Below are positions 22,459 to 31,155 of a stretch of 31,953 nucleotides of DNA, piece by piece. Within the stretch, counting starts at the first letter, position 1, and each line of letters opens with the position of its first letter. The DNA is from an uncultured Selenomonadales bacterium (lineage in GTDB: Bacteria; Bacillota; Negativicutes; Selenomonadales; Selenomonadaceae): positions 1 through 31,953 of the forward strand of contig CALFJB010000026.1 of NCBI GenBank assembly GCA_937877565.1, in the 5' to 3' direction. The notes under the pieces are model-generated. The model was not told where the DNA came from, made no database searches, and worked only from the letters and a program-made list of their open reading frames with translations. The position numbers and the translations under genes are program-made.

Positions 22459-23253
22459 TTACGGTGAAATTAATTTAAGGGCGGTTACAATGTTTGCGTA
22501 CATAGTGTTAAACATTGAATCTAGAAATAAAATGAAAAACGGCAGGAGCATTGACAACATAAAAGTACCAATCGTCAAATGGAGCGGAATACCGACAACG
22601 AAAATATTCATTTGCGGCATCGTACGCGCCAAAATTCCCATTCCGACATTGACAAGCAAAATTGAAAAAGTAACCGGCATTGCGATTTTCATTCCAACAA
22701 GAAAAACACCGGCGGTAATATCGCCAATAAAACTTGTCAACGCCTCGTTCCAAACAACGCCGTCAAGCGGGATTCTGTTGAAACTTTCAATCAGTGCGCC
22801 AATTATTATATGATGACCGTTGACAACCAAAAAATAAATTACAGCCAGATTATAAAGAAAACTTCCGATAAGCGGGGATTGCTGACCGGAAGTCGGATCC
22901 ATAACTTGTGCGACGGAAAAACCAACTTGCATATCCATAATTTTTCCAGCCATATTTATAGCGGCTAAGGCGACGAAGGCAATAAAACCAATCATCCAGC
23001 CGACAAACATTTCTTGTAAAATTGAACCGGCGAACATTAAAATTGATTCCGGCGCAGTTACGATATTTTTTTCAACGATAACCGGAAAAGTTACAAACGC
23101 CATTGTAATTGCGGCGGCGGCGCGTATTTGTACGGGAATATTCATACTGCCGAAAAAAGGCGAAATTAAAAAAATTCCACTGGTACGAGTCAGCACAAGC
23201 AAAAATGCCGCCAGTTGTCCCTGAAAAATATCGTAAAAATCTATTTCTGTCAA
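22459..23253 (-). CDS. fliR: Flagellar export gate protein FliR
   Basis: FliR, with FliP and FliQ, forms the core of the export channel in the inner membrane. The 264-residue, strongly hydrophobic protein shows the family segments RTSGIFLISPFFGSMNIP, MDMQVGFSVAQVMDPTSG and the C-terminal GILARTMPQMNIFVVGIP. Start is TTG at 23253 with AGGG about 10 nt upstream. It sits 6 nt after fliQ and 6 nt before flhB, so it is translationally packed in the operon. Confidence 0.97.
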   Translation of the reverse strand: MTEIDFYDIFQGQLAAFLLVLTRTSGIFLISPFFGSMNIPVQIRAAAAITMAFVTFPVIVEKNIVTAPESILMFAGSILQEMFVGWMIGFIAFVALAAINMAGKIMDMQVGFSVAQVMDPTSGQQSPLIGSFLYNLAVIYFLVVNGHHIIIGALIESFNRIPLDGVVWNEALTSFIGDITAGVFLVGMKIAMPVTFSILLVNVGMGILARTMPQMNIFVVGIPLHLTIGTFMLSMLLPFFILFLDSMFNTMYANIVTALKLISP

Positions 23254-23259
23254 AGTTCT

Positions 23260-23529
23260 TTACCCTATTCGCGCAGGCAAATTTGTAAAAATTCCTGTGC
23301 AAAATTCTACCATAATGCTAAGCATCCACGGACCGAAAATCAAAATTGCCACAAAGACGGCAATAATTTTTGGTATGAATGCCAAAGTTTGTTCTTGAAT
23401 TGAGGTTGTCGCCTGAAAGACGCTAACCATTAAGCCGACGGTTAAACCTAAGCCGAGCATTGGGGCGCAAACTATCATTACGACAATTAACGCTTCTTGC
23501 CCAAGTTGTATTACCATATCTCCTGACAT
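23260..23529 (-). CDS. fliQ: Flagellar export gate protein FliQ
   Basis: This 89-residue protein has two hydrophobic helices (about 16-38 and 50-75), the FliQ layout, with GLTVGLMVSVFQATTSIQEQ between them. FliQ subunits wrap around the FliP-FliR core of the export gate. The ATG at 23529 has AGGTGA 6 nt upstream. The gene is 6 nt after fliP. Confidence 0.97.
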   Translation of the reverse strand: MSGDMVIQLGQEALIVVMIVCAPMLGLGLTVGLMVSVFQATTSIQEQTLAFIPKIIAVFVAILIFGPWMLSIMVEFCTGIFTNLPARIG

Positions 23530-23535
23530 TTTTTA

Positions 23536-24300
23536 TCACCTGAAACTAACGATTAGCGAATTTATCAGCAAATGCCAGCCGTCAATCATAACGAAAAGCA
23601 GAATTTTGAACGGTAGCGAAATCATAACGGGCGGGAGCATCATCATACCCATTGACATAAGCGTAGTTGCAACAATCATATCAATGACAATGAACGGTAC
23701 GTAAATCATAAAGCCAATTTGAAAACCGGTTTTCAGTTCGCTAATCATAAACGCGGGAATTAATGTAAACGTTGAAACGTCGTCTTGAGTTTCAGGGCGT
23801 TCAGCGTCTGATAAATTTACAAAAAGTGCTAAATCAGATTCGCGCGTTTGCTTGAACATAAATTCTCTAATTGGCTCAATGGTTTTTTCAATGGCTTCTT
23901 CCTGCGAAATTTCGCCCGCCAAAAATGGTTGTATTCCTTGTTCGTTGGCTTGACTCCAGTACGGTGCCATTATATAAAACGTCATAAACATAGCCAATCC
24001 CAAAATAACTTGGTTTGGCGGGACGTTTTGAGTTGCTAATGCGTTGCGCAAAAATCCTATAACAACAATGATTCTGACAAATGAAGTTGTCATTATCAAA
24101 ATTCCCGGCGCAATGGTAAAGACAGTTAAAATACCTATAACTTGCAACGTCGAAGAAAGTTCTTGAGGATTTTCTGAAGTGCCAACATCAACATTAATGC
24201 TTGGAATTAGCGGCGCGGCGTCTGCCACGTTTGCAAACGCCAAAACTATTCCGGCGGCAACTGTCAGCGCGTAATTAAATTTTGTCATTGGGCGTATCAC
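23536..24300 (-). CDS. fliP: Flagellar export gate protein FliP
   Basis: FliP is the main ring subunit of the export gate. The 254-residue protein has an N-terminal signal-like stretch ending near AADAAP, then the conserved MTSFVRIIVVIGFLRNALAT and QVILGLAMFMTFYIMAP helices. A C-terminal pair follows (GFQIGFMIYVPFIVIDMIV, MLPPVMISLPFKILLF). The start is GTG at 24300; ATG five codons in is an alternative since neither has a strong ribosome site. It follows fliO after 70 nt, a gap holding a 14-bp AT palindrome (24325-24338). Confidence 0.97.
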   Translation of the reverse strand: MIRPMTKFNYALTVAAGIVLAFANVADAAPLIPSINVDVGTSENPQELSSTLQVIGILTVFTIAPGILIMTTSFVRIIVVIGFLRNALATQNVPPNQVILGLAMFMTFYIMAPYWSQANEQGIQPFLAGEISQEEAIEKTIEPIREFMFKQTRESDLALFVNLSDAERPETQDDVSTFTLIPAFMISELKTGFQIGFMIYVPFIVIDMIVATTLMSMGMMMLPPVMISLPFKILLFVMIDGWHLLINSLIVSFR

Positions 24301-24370
24301 TTTTTCTTAAAGATTAGCGTTTGAGAATTTTAAAATTCGACACCGTTAAAATTGAGTTTATCAGATTAAA

Positions 24371-24868
24371 TTATTTTTTCTTGAAGATGGGCGGAATTTT
24401 TTGGATTAAATCTGAAAATGAGCCGAACTCTTGAGGGAACATATCTTTATTTCTTTCGCGCAGATTTTCAACGGTTGAATTATCTGTAATTTCGGCAAGC
24501 AAAGAAACATTTTCGCCTACACCTAACAAAAATACTCTGCCGGCGATTTCAACTATGCAGACAGAGCGGTTTGGTGCAAGCGGCAAATTTTCCAAGATTC
24601 TGCCGCCGCCTGTCGCCATACGCGCATTGAAACGACTGCCAATAAATTTAGCCGTGAAGTACGCCAAAACGATAACGACAGCGAAGACTGCGACTAAACT
24701 TAACAAATAAGCAAGTGTTGACCACCACGAGACTGCAGCTGGTTTAGGCTCAACTTCCTCATAGTTGGAAAGGTAACCGACTGCCTCTGCAGTCTCGAAA
24801 TTTAGTGCCAACATTACGCCAAAAAGCGCGATTATAACAGGCAAAAACTTTTTGAAACGCCGGTTCAT
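24371..24868 (-). CDS. fliO: Flagellar biosynthesis protein FliO
   Basis: FliO helps assemble the FliP ring. The 165-residue protein has a cleavable-looking signal (FLPVIIALFGVMLALNF...AEA), one membrane helix (about 50-70, LAYLLSLVAVFAVVIVLAYF) and the small cytoplasmic FliO domain with LAPNRSVCIVEIAGRVFLLGVGENVSLL. Its ATG overlaps the cheY stop by one base (TGATG), indicating translational coupling. Position before fliP fits the family. Confidence 0.93.
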   Translation of the reverse strand: MNRRFKKFLPVIIALFGVMLALNFETAEAVGYLSNYEEVEPKPAAVSWWSTLAYLLSLVAVFAVVIVLAYFTAKFIGSRFNARMATGGGRILENLPLAPNRSVCIVEIAGRVFLLGVGENVSLLAEITDNSTVENLRERNKDMFPQEFGSFSDLIQKIPPIFKKK

Positions 24869-25230
24869 CAGCCGACAGCTTTACGAACCGCCTCAAGTAC
24901 GCGATCCGCCTGAAACGGCTTAACAATAAAATCACGTGCGCCGGCTTGAATTGCTTCAATAACCATTGCTTGTTGTCCCATAGCCGAGCACATAATAATT
25001 TTTGCGTTGGGGTCGATTTTTCTGATAGCTTTTACAGCGGAAATTCCGTCCATTTCAGGCATTGTAATATCCATTGTGGTTAAATCCGGATGAAGTTCCT
25101 GATATTTTTCGACGGCTTTCATACCGTTTTCAGCTTCGCCAACGACTTCATAACCATTTTTGGAAAGAATATCTCTAACCATCATTCTCATAAATGCTGC
25201 ATCATCAACGACCAACACTTTTATTGCCAT
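24868..25230 (-). CDS. cheY: Chemotaxis response regulator CheY
   Basis: This is a single receiver domain of 120 residues. Acidic pocket Asp9 and Asp10, phosphorylation site Asp54 (MDITMPEMDG), Ser82 (Thr/Ser switch) and Lys104 (VKPF) are all in place. When phosphorylated by CheA it would bind FliM and FliY and change motor rotation. It lies inside the motor operon between fliY and fliO, as in other Firmicutes. GAGGAG lies 8-9 nt before the ATG. The 157-nt gap upstream of it is the longest gap inside the operon and could hold a secondary promoter, but I see no clear one. Confidence 0.96.
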   Translation of the reverse strand: MAIKVLVVDDAAFMRMMVRDILSKNGYEVVGEAENGMKAVEKYQELHPDLTTMDITMPEMDGISAVKAIRKIDPNAKIIMCSAMGQQAMVIEAIQAGARDFIVKPFQADRVLEAVRKAVG

Positions 25231-25387
25231 AATTCATCTCTCCTCGTAAAAATATACGCAACGAAAATTTTTAGTGAAAAAATTTCGCCGTAAATTACTT
25301 TTTAATATTCCATAGCATTATAACCTATACAATCAAAAACGGCAAGGCTTTTTTGGCTTCCAAATAAAATATCGATTTTTTTAAAAA

Positions 25388-26740
25388 CTACTTAAGCTGT
25401 TTTGCACGTTCGGCAGGACTTGCAATTTCTGTTATTCTTACGCCAAAATTTTCATCAATTACAACGACTTCGCCTTTGGCTAAGAAATTTCCATTAACTT
25501 GAATTTCAACCGGTTCACCCGCCAATTTATCAAGCTCGACGATTGAGCCGTTAGAAAGTTCAAGAATTTCTTTGATAGATTTTTTAGTGCGTCCCAACTC
25601 AACAGTAATTTGAAGTGGAACATCAAGAATCAATCCAATATTTGCATCGTTGACTTGTATAGGTTCAGTTGAAAGTGGAGTGAACTGCGCGGGCGCAACC
25701 GGCATATTTGTAACAATATTTGTTTGTTGTGGATATTGCGGAGGCGGATAACCCTGTGGAGGATAACCGTAACCTGGAGGCGGTGGCGCGTATTGTTGCG
25801 GCGGATATTGCGGTGGTGGATAACCTTGAGGCGGTGGTGCGTATTGTTGTTGCTGTGAATAATCTGGAGGTGGTGGCGCGTACTGTTGCTGTGGTGGTGG
25901 AGCTTGTTGTTGAGGTGGGGGCGGCGGTGCTGCTGCTTGTTGAGGAGGTGGAGGAGGTGGCGCAGCTTGTACAGGAGCCGCCGCAGGAGCGGGAGCCGGT
26001 GTAGGTTCAGGTTCCGGCGCAGGTTCGCCGCCCATTGCTGTTCCAAGTAATGCTCCGGTTAATTCTTTTGCAACCGGCAATGGCAGAATTTGCATAATTT
26101 CGCTGTCGATTAAGCCTTCAACTTCCATTCTAAAAGAAATGCAAGCGATTTTTTCAGTGCTTTTTGCCATTTCTGTAACAATATCGTCTTTGCCCAAGTC
26201 AATATAAGTTACAACCGGCGGCGAAATATCAATTTTTCTGCTAAACATTGTTGAAAGGCTTGTAGCAACCGCGCCCATCATTTGGTTCATTGATTCGCCG
26301 ACCGCGCTCATTTGAATTTCGCCAAGTTCAGGATTGGGATTAAGTCCGTCGCCGCCCATCATTAAATCTGCAATAATTGCGGCGTCTGTAGATTGAATTG
26401 CAAGAATGTTACTGCCGTTAATTCCGTCAGTATAGGTAACTTCAACCATCAAATAAGGCATTGGGTAGCTGTCTTTGATGATTTTCATTGTGACAATTTT
26501 AACTGTTGGTGTCGTGATATTAACTTTGTGTCCTAAAAGTGCAGAAAGTGAAGTGGCTGCACTGCCCATTGAAATATTTCCAATTTCGCCGAGTGCGTCT
26601 TTTTCTAAATCAGATAATAAATCGCTGCCGTCATCCGGCTCATCGGGGTTAAATTCTTCTTCAGCCTCTTCGTCGTCATCGTCGCCGCCTGCTGCCGCCA
26701 TAAGCGCGTCAATTTCTTCTTGTGATAATTCATTGAACAT
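25388..26740 (-). CDS. fliY: Motor switch phosphatase FliY (CheC-like and FliN domains)
   Basis: FliY is the Firmicutes C-ring protein that combines a CheY-P phosphatase with a FliN domain. The 450-residue protein begins with the CheY-binding motif LSQEEIDALMA and an acidic stretch. The CheC-like domain (about 40-235) carries two phosphatase motifs of the ExxN type, EIGN at 52-55 and ESMN near 148-151. A long Pro/Gln/Tyr-rich linker (about 240-350; QQYAPPPP units) leads to the C-terminal FliN domain (about 365-445, VPLQITVELGRTKKSIKEIL). Its start overlaps the 3' end of fliM by 11 nt, so the two are coupled. The linker is unusually long and repetitive. Confidence 0.96.
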   Translation of the reverse strand: MFNELSQEEIDALMAAAGGDDDDEEAEEEFNPDEPDDGSDLLSDLEKDALGEIGNISMGSAATSLSALLGHKVNITTPTVKIVTMKIIKDSYPMPYLMVEVTYTDGINGSNILAIQSTDAAIIADLMMGGDGLNPNPELGEIQMSAVGESMNQMMGAVATSLSTMFSRKIDISPPVVTYIDLGKDDIVTEMAKSTEKIACISFRMEVEGLIDSEIMQILPLPVAKELTGALLGTAMGGEPAPEPEPTPAPAPAAAPVQAAPPPPPPQQAAAPPPPPQQQAPPPQQQYAPPPPDYSQQQQYAPPPQGYPPPQYPPQQYAPPPPGYGYPPQGYPPPQYPQQTNIVTNMPVAPAQFTPLSTEPIQVNDANIGLILDVPLQITVELGRTKKSIKEILELSNGSIVELDKLAGEPVEIQVNGNFLAKGEVVVIDENFGVRITEIASPAERAKQLK

Positions 26741-27737
26741 TAGCGTTCTCGTCCTCCTTCGGATTTACGACGCGCGTTATTTGCACCGCCATTTTTTTAC
26801 CAAATGTTCCCGGTCTGCAGTAGAATTTTGCATTTGAACCTACTCGACAGGGCAGATCATCTTTTACTTTTGTATTTAGTTGCAGTACGTCACCGAATCC
26901 AAGCATTAAAAATTCTTTGATAGAAATTTGAACTTCGCCGACTTCCACAACGAAATTAACTTTAGTTTTTTCCAATTTGTTTTGTATAATTGCTACTTGA
27001 TTTTCTGAATCACTCTTTGAGATTGACGACGCAACCCAGAAAGTCGTTGTCAACTTCGACATAATTGGCTCAAGTACAAGATATGGAATACAAATATTCA
27101 TAATTCCTTCAGTGTCGCCAATTCTAAGTTGCAAGGTTATGATAACAACCATTTCACTTGGTGTAACGATTTGCATAAATTGAGGATTAGATTCGGTAGT
27201 TTCCAGAAATGGATTCATTGGCGTAACGTTTGACCACGCGTCTTTGAAATGGTTCATTGCGGCAGTAACGAAACGGCGCATAACTGCGTCTTCAATTTCC
27301 GTGAGTACGCGAGTTTTCATTTGAGTATTGCCGTCGCCGCCAAAAACTCTGTCAATATAAGCGAAGGCTATTGCAGTATCAAATTCCAAAATGATATTGC
27401 CTTTAAGCGGCGGAACGCCCAAAACGCTTATAAAACTTGGATTTGCTACAGACTGCACAAATTCTTGATATGTCAGCTGTTCGACGGACGCAACATCAAC
27501 ATTAATCAGCGTCCTCAAATGTGTGCTGAGATAAGTATTGAGAAGGCGTGCAAAACTTTCATGCAACATGTACAAAGTACGAATTTGATCTTTAGAAAAT
27601 TTATCTGGGCGTTTAAAATCGTAGACTTTAATTTTTCGTGTATCAGCTTCTTTTTTTGCTTCTTCGGCGTCAACTGCACCGGTCATAACGCCTTGTAACA
27701 GGGCGTCTATTTCAGCCTGACTTAATACATCCGGCAA
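26730..27737 (-). CDS. fliM: Flagellar motor switch protein FliM
   Basis: FliM is the main C-ring subunit that receives CheY-P. The 335-residue protein opens with LSQAEIDALLQG, the CheY-P binding helix. It continues with the middle domain (RTLYMLHESFARLLNTYLS, YIDRVFGGDG) and ends with a FliN-like domain (VEVGEVQISIKEFLMLGFGD). It starts with TTG at 27737, 6 nt after GAGGTGAGG. It follows fliL closely and overlaps fliY. Confidence 0.97.
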   Translation of the reverse strand: MPDVLSQAEIDALLQGVMTGAVDAEEAKKEADTRKIKVYDFKRPDKFSKDQIRTLYMLHESFARLLNTYLSTHLRTLINVDVASVEQLTYQEFVQSVANPSFISVLGVPPLKGNIILEFDTAIAFAYIDRVFGGDGNTQMKTRVLTEIEDAVMRRFVTAAMNHFKDAWSNVTPMNPFLETTESNPQFMQIVTPSEMVVIITLQLRIGDTEGIMNICIPYLVLEPIMSKLTTTFWVASSISKSDSENQVAIIQNKLEKTKVNFVVEVGEVQISIKEFLMLGFGDVLQLNTKVKDDLPCRVGSNAKFYCRPGTFGKKMAVQITRVVNPKEDENANVQ

Positions 27738-27770
27738 TCTGTCCTCACCTCTCTTTCTTCAGCTGGAAAA

Positions 27771-28328
27771 TTATTGCAACAAGAAACTCTTAATATAAAT
27801 ATCGAAAACTGCGGAAGAGCCGCCAAATTCGGCGTTAATAGCATCTTTGAGTTGTTTTTTAAATTCGTCTTGTTTTTCGGCATCGAAGTCTTCAATTTTT
27901 GTAGCGCGTAAAAATTGAAGTGTAGTATCCATAATTTTAATTTCGGCATCGGGTTGAAAAGCTTTTGTTTCTTCATTGATGACGGATTTTTTATTGGGAT
28001 TCATTTCAAGTATAATAGTAGTTTTCAAAAATTTTCCGCCGCGCGGTCCGCCAACATTAACTAAAATTCCTTCTTTAGGGTCGCCAAGTTGCAAAAAAAT
28101 TCCAGGCTCGTGTTTGCCGTCTTCGTCTTCATCGCCGTCACCGTGAGTTGCATTTGCCATAATTTGCGTTGTGACAAAAACCGAAATACCGGCGGCAAGT
28201 GCCAAGCCGACGACTGCCAAAACTGCAATTAAAATAATTGGCGATTTTTTCTTAGGTTGTTCGCCGCCTTCAGCTTCTTCTTCGGGAGCTTCTGCGGCGG
28301 CGTCTTTTTCTTTGTCTTTATCAGCCAT
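27771..28328 (-). CDS. fliL: Flagellar basal body-associated protein FliL
   Basis: FliL is a single-pass membrane protein near the stator that supports torque. The 185-residue protein has a charged cytoplasmic N terminus (EEEAEGGEQPKKK), one membrane helix (about 30-54) and an acidic GDGDEDEDG spacer. The FliL domain follows, with FLKTTIILEMNP and a C-terminal AVFDIYIKSFLLQ. ATG follows TGGAGGA by a normal spacing. It lies between flbD and fliM. Confidence 0.94.
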   Translation of the reverse strand: MADKDKEKDAAAEAPEEEAEGGEQPKKKSPIILIAVLAVVGLALAAGISVFVTTQIMANATHGDGDEDEDGKHEPGIFLQLGDPKEGILVNVGGPRGGKFLKTTIILEMNPNKKSVINEETKAFQPDAEIKIMDTTLQFLRATKIEDFDAEKQDEFKKQLKDAINAEFGGSSAVFDIYIKSFLLQ

Positions 28329-28356
28329 TTAATGATCCTCCAAAATTAACTAATGA

Positions 28357-28566
28357 TTAACGGCGTCCGGGAGTAGTGTTGAGCGCACGACGATACGCCA
28401 TGACACGGCGAACAACTTCTTCCATCGGTTCTTCTACGATAAGTTTTTTATCGTTCATCAAAGTTATAACTGTGTCGGGAGTTTCCTCAATCGTTTGGAT
28501 ATGTTCCGCATTGAGAATAAATTCGCCTTTTTTGGAATCTGAATTAAACTTTGTCAACTTAATCAT
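28357..28566 (-). CDS. flbD: FlbD family flagellar protein
   Basis: This is a 69-residue protein with the family pattern MIKLTKFN...FILNAEHIQTIEETPDTVITLMNDKKLIVEE. FlbD-type proteins of Firmicutes and spirochaetes occur in motor operons next to motA or fliL; their role is poorly defined. It is unrelated to the Caulobacter regulator of the same name. GGAGGG lies 6-7 nt upstream of the ATG. It is the first gene of the operon in this window. Confidence 0.9.
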   Translation of the reverse strand: MIKLTKFNSDSKKGEFILNAEHIQTIEETPDTVITLMNDKKLIVEEPMEEVVRRVMAYRRALNTTPGRR

Positions 28567-28684
28567 GATTTACCCTCCTAACTAAAAAACACAATATTTT
28601 CTATCAATTTTCGATACAAATTTTCAAATTCCTTTAAATTAACCGCAAACAATATCGCAGATAGATAAAAAATTTTTCAAAATA

Positions 28685-28712
28685 ATTTTACACGCCGCGC
28701 CTGCGTTGTCAA
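28685..28712 (-). promoter_or_regulatory. Sigma-A-like promoter of the flagellar operon
   Basis: On the minus strand TTGACA (28707-28712) and TAAAAT (28685-28690) are 16 bp apart. Transcription would begin near 28678, leaving a leader of about 110 nt before flbD. No sigma-28-type box is seen in this gap. The spacer is GC-rich in an otherwise AT-rich region. Confidence 0.6.
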
Positions 28713-28754
28713 TCAAAAAAATTTTCGCTTGTACTTTCGCCAAAAGTTTAACCG

Positions 28755-28763
28755 TGTTATAAT
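28755..28763 (+). promoter_or_regulatory. Extended -10 promoter of the hexokinase gene
   Basis: TGTTATAAT combines a perfect TATAAT (28758-28763) with an upstream TG at the extended -10 position. No good -35 lies 17 bp upstream; TTGTAC at 28729 is 23 bp away. The start codon is about 35 nt downstream, after GAAGGGAG (28782-28789). Confidence 0.6.
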
Positions 28764-28797
28764 CTTTAAAAATATTTTTTTGAAGGGAGATTTTTAA

Positions 28798-30096
28798 ATG
28801 GCTTTTTCAGAAGGAAAATTTCAAGATGTACTTTCCGAATTTGCGGCAACCACAGATTTTATCAAGGAGGTTGCAACAAACTTTCAAAAAGATTTACAAA
28901 TTGGACTGCGCGACCCAAAAAGTTCCTCAATGAGAATGTTAAAATCATACGTGGGACTTCCTACCGGCAAGGAAACCGGCGAATTTTTAGCGTTGGATTT
29001 TGGCGGTACAAATGTTCGCGTTTTGAGAATTAAACTTGAAGGCGAAGGACGCTACGAAGTTATTAAAAAAGTTGGTGAACCGCTGATTATTCCCGGCAAA
29101 TATGATTATATCGGCAAAAATTCTACTGCTGATGAAATGTTTGGATTTTTGGCACGGCTGATTGATGAGGCGATTGACGGCGACCACTCAACTAAATTTT
29201 ATTTGGGTCATACTTTTTCTTTCCCGTCAACTCAAGACGATTTAAACAACGCAAAATTGATTATCTGGACGAAAGAATTTGCAACGCCCGGTGTTGAAGG
29301 CAAAGTTGTCAACGATTTACTTTTGGACGCACTCAAAAAGCGCGGAATTGAAAATGTTGTGCCGGTTGCAGTAATTAATGATACGGTTGCAGTTTTACTT
29401 TCTGCCGCGTACCAACAATCTGAAGTTTACACCGGCTCAATTTACGCCACAGGGCACAACACTTGCTATCTTGAATCTTCGATAAAAGACCCTAAAGGAT
29501 TCGGACAAGGCGGAATGATTTTAAATCTTGAGTGCGGGAATTTTATGAAATTGACGCCGAATCGTTTTGACGTGGCACTTGACAGAAATTCAGAAAAGCC
29601 CGGCGAACAACGTTTTGAAAAAATGGTTTCCGGCAGATATATGGGCGAATTGTTTTCAATGGCGGTTGCTGAACTTTTGGACAGCGATAAAAAATTTGAT
29701 TTTACGTCTATTGATATGTCAGAAATTGTTTCAGATGACAGCGAAAACCTTGAAAGAGCGGCGGCGATTATCGAAGAAAAAACCGGCGCAAAGTTGGAGC
29801 TTGCAGACTTGAAAAAAATCAAGGAGCTTGACGAAGCTATTATAGTTCGTTCGGCGCGGCTTGTTACTTCGTCATATGTTGGAATTGTTTGGCAACGTGC
29901 GAACGGCGGCGAAATTGAAACTCAACATGTTGCGGTTGACGGTTCTGTTTATGAAAAAATGCCGCTTGTACAGGAAAATATCAACAAGGCTTTTACTGAA
30001 CTTTTGGGCAAAGACGCGGCTAAAGTCGATACAATTTTAGATAATGGCGGCTCGGGACTTGGTGCGGCTATTGCGGCGGCAATGGCGGTAAGCTAA
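28798..30096 (+). CDS. Hexokinase of the eukaryote-like family
   Basis: It probably phosphorylates glucose or related hexoses with ATP at the entry of glycolysis. The 432-residue single-domain protein follows the hexokinase pattern of eukaryotes rather than the bacterial ROK or Glk type. It has FLALDFGGTNVRVLRI (phosphate 1, DFGGTN at 67-72), HTFSFPSTQ (141-146), WTKEF (157-161) and INDTVAVLL with catalytic Asp195. Near the end comes DNGGSGLGAA, the adenosine-binding region. It has its own extended -10 promoter, runs divergently from flbD and ends in a terminator, so it is a single-gene unit. Members of this family occur in scattered bacteria; an origin by transfer is possible but not shown here. 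Confidence 0.9.
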   Translation: MAFSEGKFQDVLSEFAATTDFIKEVATNFQKDLQIGLRDPKSSSMRMLKSYVGLPTGKETGEFLALDFGGTNVRVLRIKLEGEGRYEVIKKVGEPLIIPGKYDYIGKNSTADEMFGFLARLIDEAIDGDHSTKFYLGHTFSFPSTQDDLNNAKLIIWTKEFATPGVEGKVVNDLLLDALKKRGIENVVPVAVINDTVAVLLSAAYQQSEVYTGSIYATGHNTCYLESSIKDPKGFGQGGMILNLECGNFMKLTPNRFDVALDRNSEKPGEQRFEKMVSGRYMGELFSMAVAELLDSDKKFDFTSIDMSEIVSDDSENLERAAAIIEEKTGAKLELADLKKIKELDEAIIVRSARLVTSSYVGIVWQRANGGEIETQHVAVDGSVYEKMPLVQENINKAFTELLGKDAAKVDTILDNGGSGLGAAIAAAMAVS

Positions 30097-30121
30097 TCAG
30101 CAAACTTATAAAATTTTTATG

Positions 30122-30152
30122 GAGTCGAAAAATTTTTCGGCTCTATTTTTTT
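30122..30152 (+). terminator. Terminator of the hexokinase gene
   Basis: The stem is GAGTCGAAAA with TTTTCGGCTC (30122-30131 and 30134-30143, one G-U pair), followed by TATTTTTTT. It lies 26 nt past the stop. Confidence 0.85.
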
Positions 30153-30158
30153 GCAAAC

Positions 30159-30187
30159 AAAAAAGCCCACGACGTTTTATCGTGAGC
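30159..30187 (-). terminator. Terminator of the DUF362 gene
   Basis: On the minus strand GCTCACGA pairs with TCGTGGGC (30180-30187 and 30165-30172, one G-U pair) around an 7-nt loop and is followed by a T run. It lies just downstream of the DUF362 stop and faces the hexokinase terminator. Confidence 0.85.
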
Positions 30188-30213
30188 AGAAAAATTTTTA
30201 TCCGATTTATTTT

Positions 30214-31155
30214 TTAATCAATGGAAATTAATTCGTACTGCGTATTGCCCATACCTTTTTCAGCCATTGCTGAAAGTTGGCGCATACCGGCGCGGCTTTC
30301 AATTCTTTCTTTAAGGTCGTGGCTGTCATGTGCACCGTAAACCATATCTATGCAAGCTTGGTCAATCGCAAGAATATCAGTTGAAGCACAAATTCCAATA
30401 TCAGCCATAGTAGGTTCAGCCGCTGTAATTCCCGCGCAATCGCAGTCAACACTCATTCGACGCATTACATTGAGGAAAACGATTTTCTTGCCGAAATAAT
30501 CGCAAGTTGCCTTAGCCGAATCGCACATAAGTTCCATAAAATATTCTTTCATAGGCCATTCAAGATAATTTTCAGGAACATTATTGGGATCAACGCCGTG
30601 AACTTGAGCTTTGCCGAGATGACCGGAGGCACAACCAATAGCGATATTCTTCAGACTTCCACCAAATCCACCCATTGCATGCCCTTTAAAGTGAGTCAAT
30701 ACAATCAGCGAATCGTAATTGACAAGATGAGCGCCCATTGCAACTTCTTTCAAGTGAAAACCGTTGCGGACAGGCAAATTAACAATCTCTTCGTTTTCGT
30801 CCATAATGTCAACGTCAGAGAAAGTCCAACCGTTTACTTTCAAAGTTTCGCGGTGTCCTTCAGTTGTGTAGCGATCGCCTTCATAAAGCGTATTGCATTC
30901 GACGATACGCGAATTGGGAACTTGCGCCTGAAATTCTTTTACCATATCACGAGGTAAAATATTCGGACCATTTTTTTCGCCGGTATGAAGTTTAATAGCG
31001 ACTTTGCCGTAAATTTCGCCATTGATCAAGTTGTAAAGTTTAATCAAACTTTCAGTGCTAATTTCTTTGGTGAAATAAACTTTCGCCGCCGAACCAATGT
31101 AATTTGTACCTGTAACATTTTTACTGCCGATAACCGGCGCTTGAGTAATGCTCAT
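30214..31155 (-). CDS. DUF362 domain protein of unknown function
   Basis: The 313-residue protein matches the DUF362 family: VAIKLHTGEKNGPNILP near the start, then NCTLYEG-type sequence (ECNTLYEGDRYTTEGH), LIVLTHFKGHAMGGFGGSLKNIAIGCASGHLGK in the middle and DIGICASTDILAIDQACIDM near the end. The family is often fused to a ferredoxin-like domain; here no CxxCxxC ferredoxin motif is present, although CDSAK, CDYFG and VDCDCAG cysteines occur. Function is unknown; a metal or iron-sulfur role is only a guess. AAGGAG lies upstream of the ATG at a normal distance. It is flanked by convergent hexokinase and divergent phoH and forms its own unit. Confidence 0.88.
   Translation of the reverse strand: MSITQAPVIGSKNVTGTNYIGSAAKVYFTKEISTESLIKLYNLINGEIYGKVAIKLHTGEKNGPNILPRDMVKEFQAQVPNSRIVECNTLYEGDRYTTEGHRETLKVNGWTFSDVDIMDENEEIVNLPVRNGFHLKEVAMGAHLVNYDSLIVLTHFKGHAMGGFGGSLKNIAIGCASGHLGKAQVHGVDPNNVPENYLEWPMKEYFMELMCDSAKATCDYFGKKIVFLNVMRRMSVDCDCAGITAAEPTMADIGICASTDILAIDQACIDMVYGAHDSHDLKERIESRAGMRQLSAMAEKGMGNTQYELISID

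Noticed and set aside
24325..24338. 14-bp perfect palindrome GAATTTTAAAATTC between fliP and fliO
   Set aside because: It is made almost only of A and T, which is likely by chance in this genome. There is no second copy at other operon gaps to support an operator.
25720..26004. A 94-codon plus-strand frame rich in Val, Ala and Glu opposite fliY
   Set aside because: It is the complement of the Pro/Gln linker of FliY and has no ribosome site.
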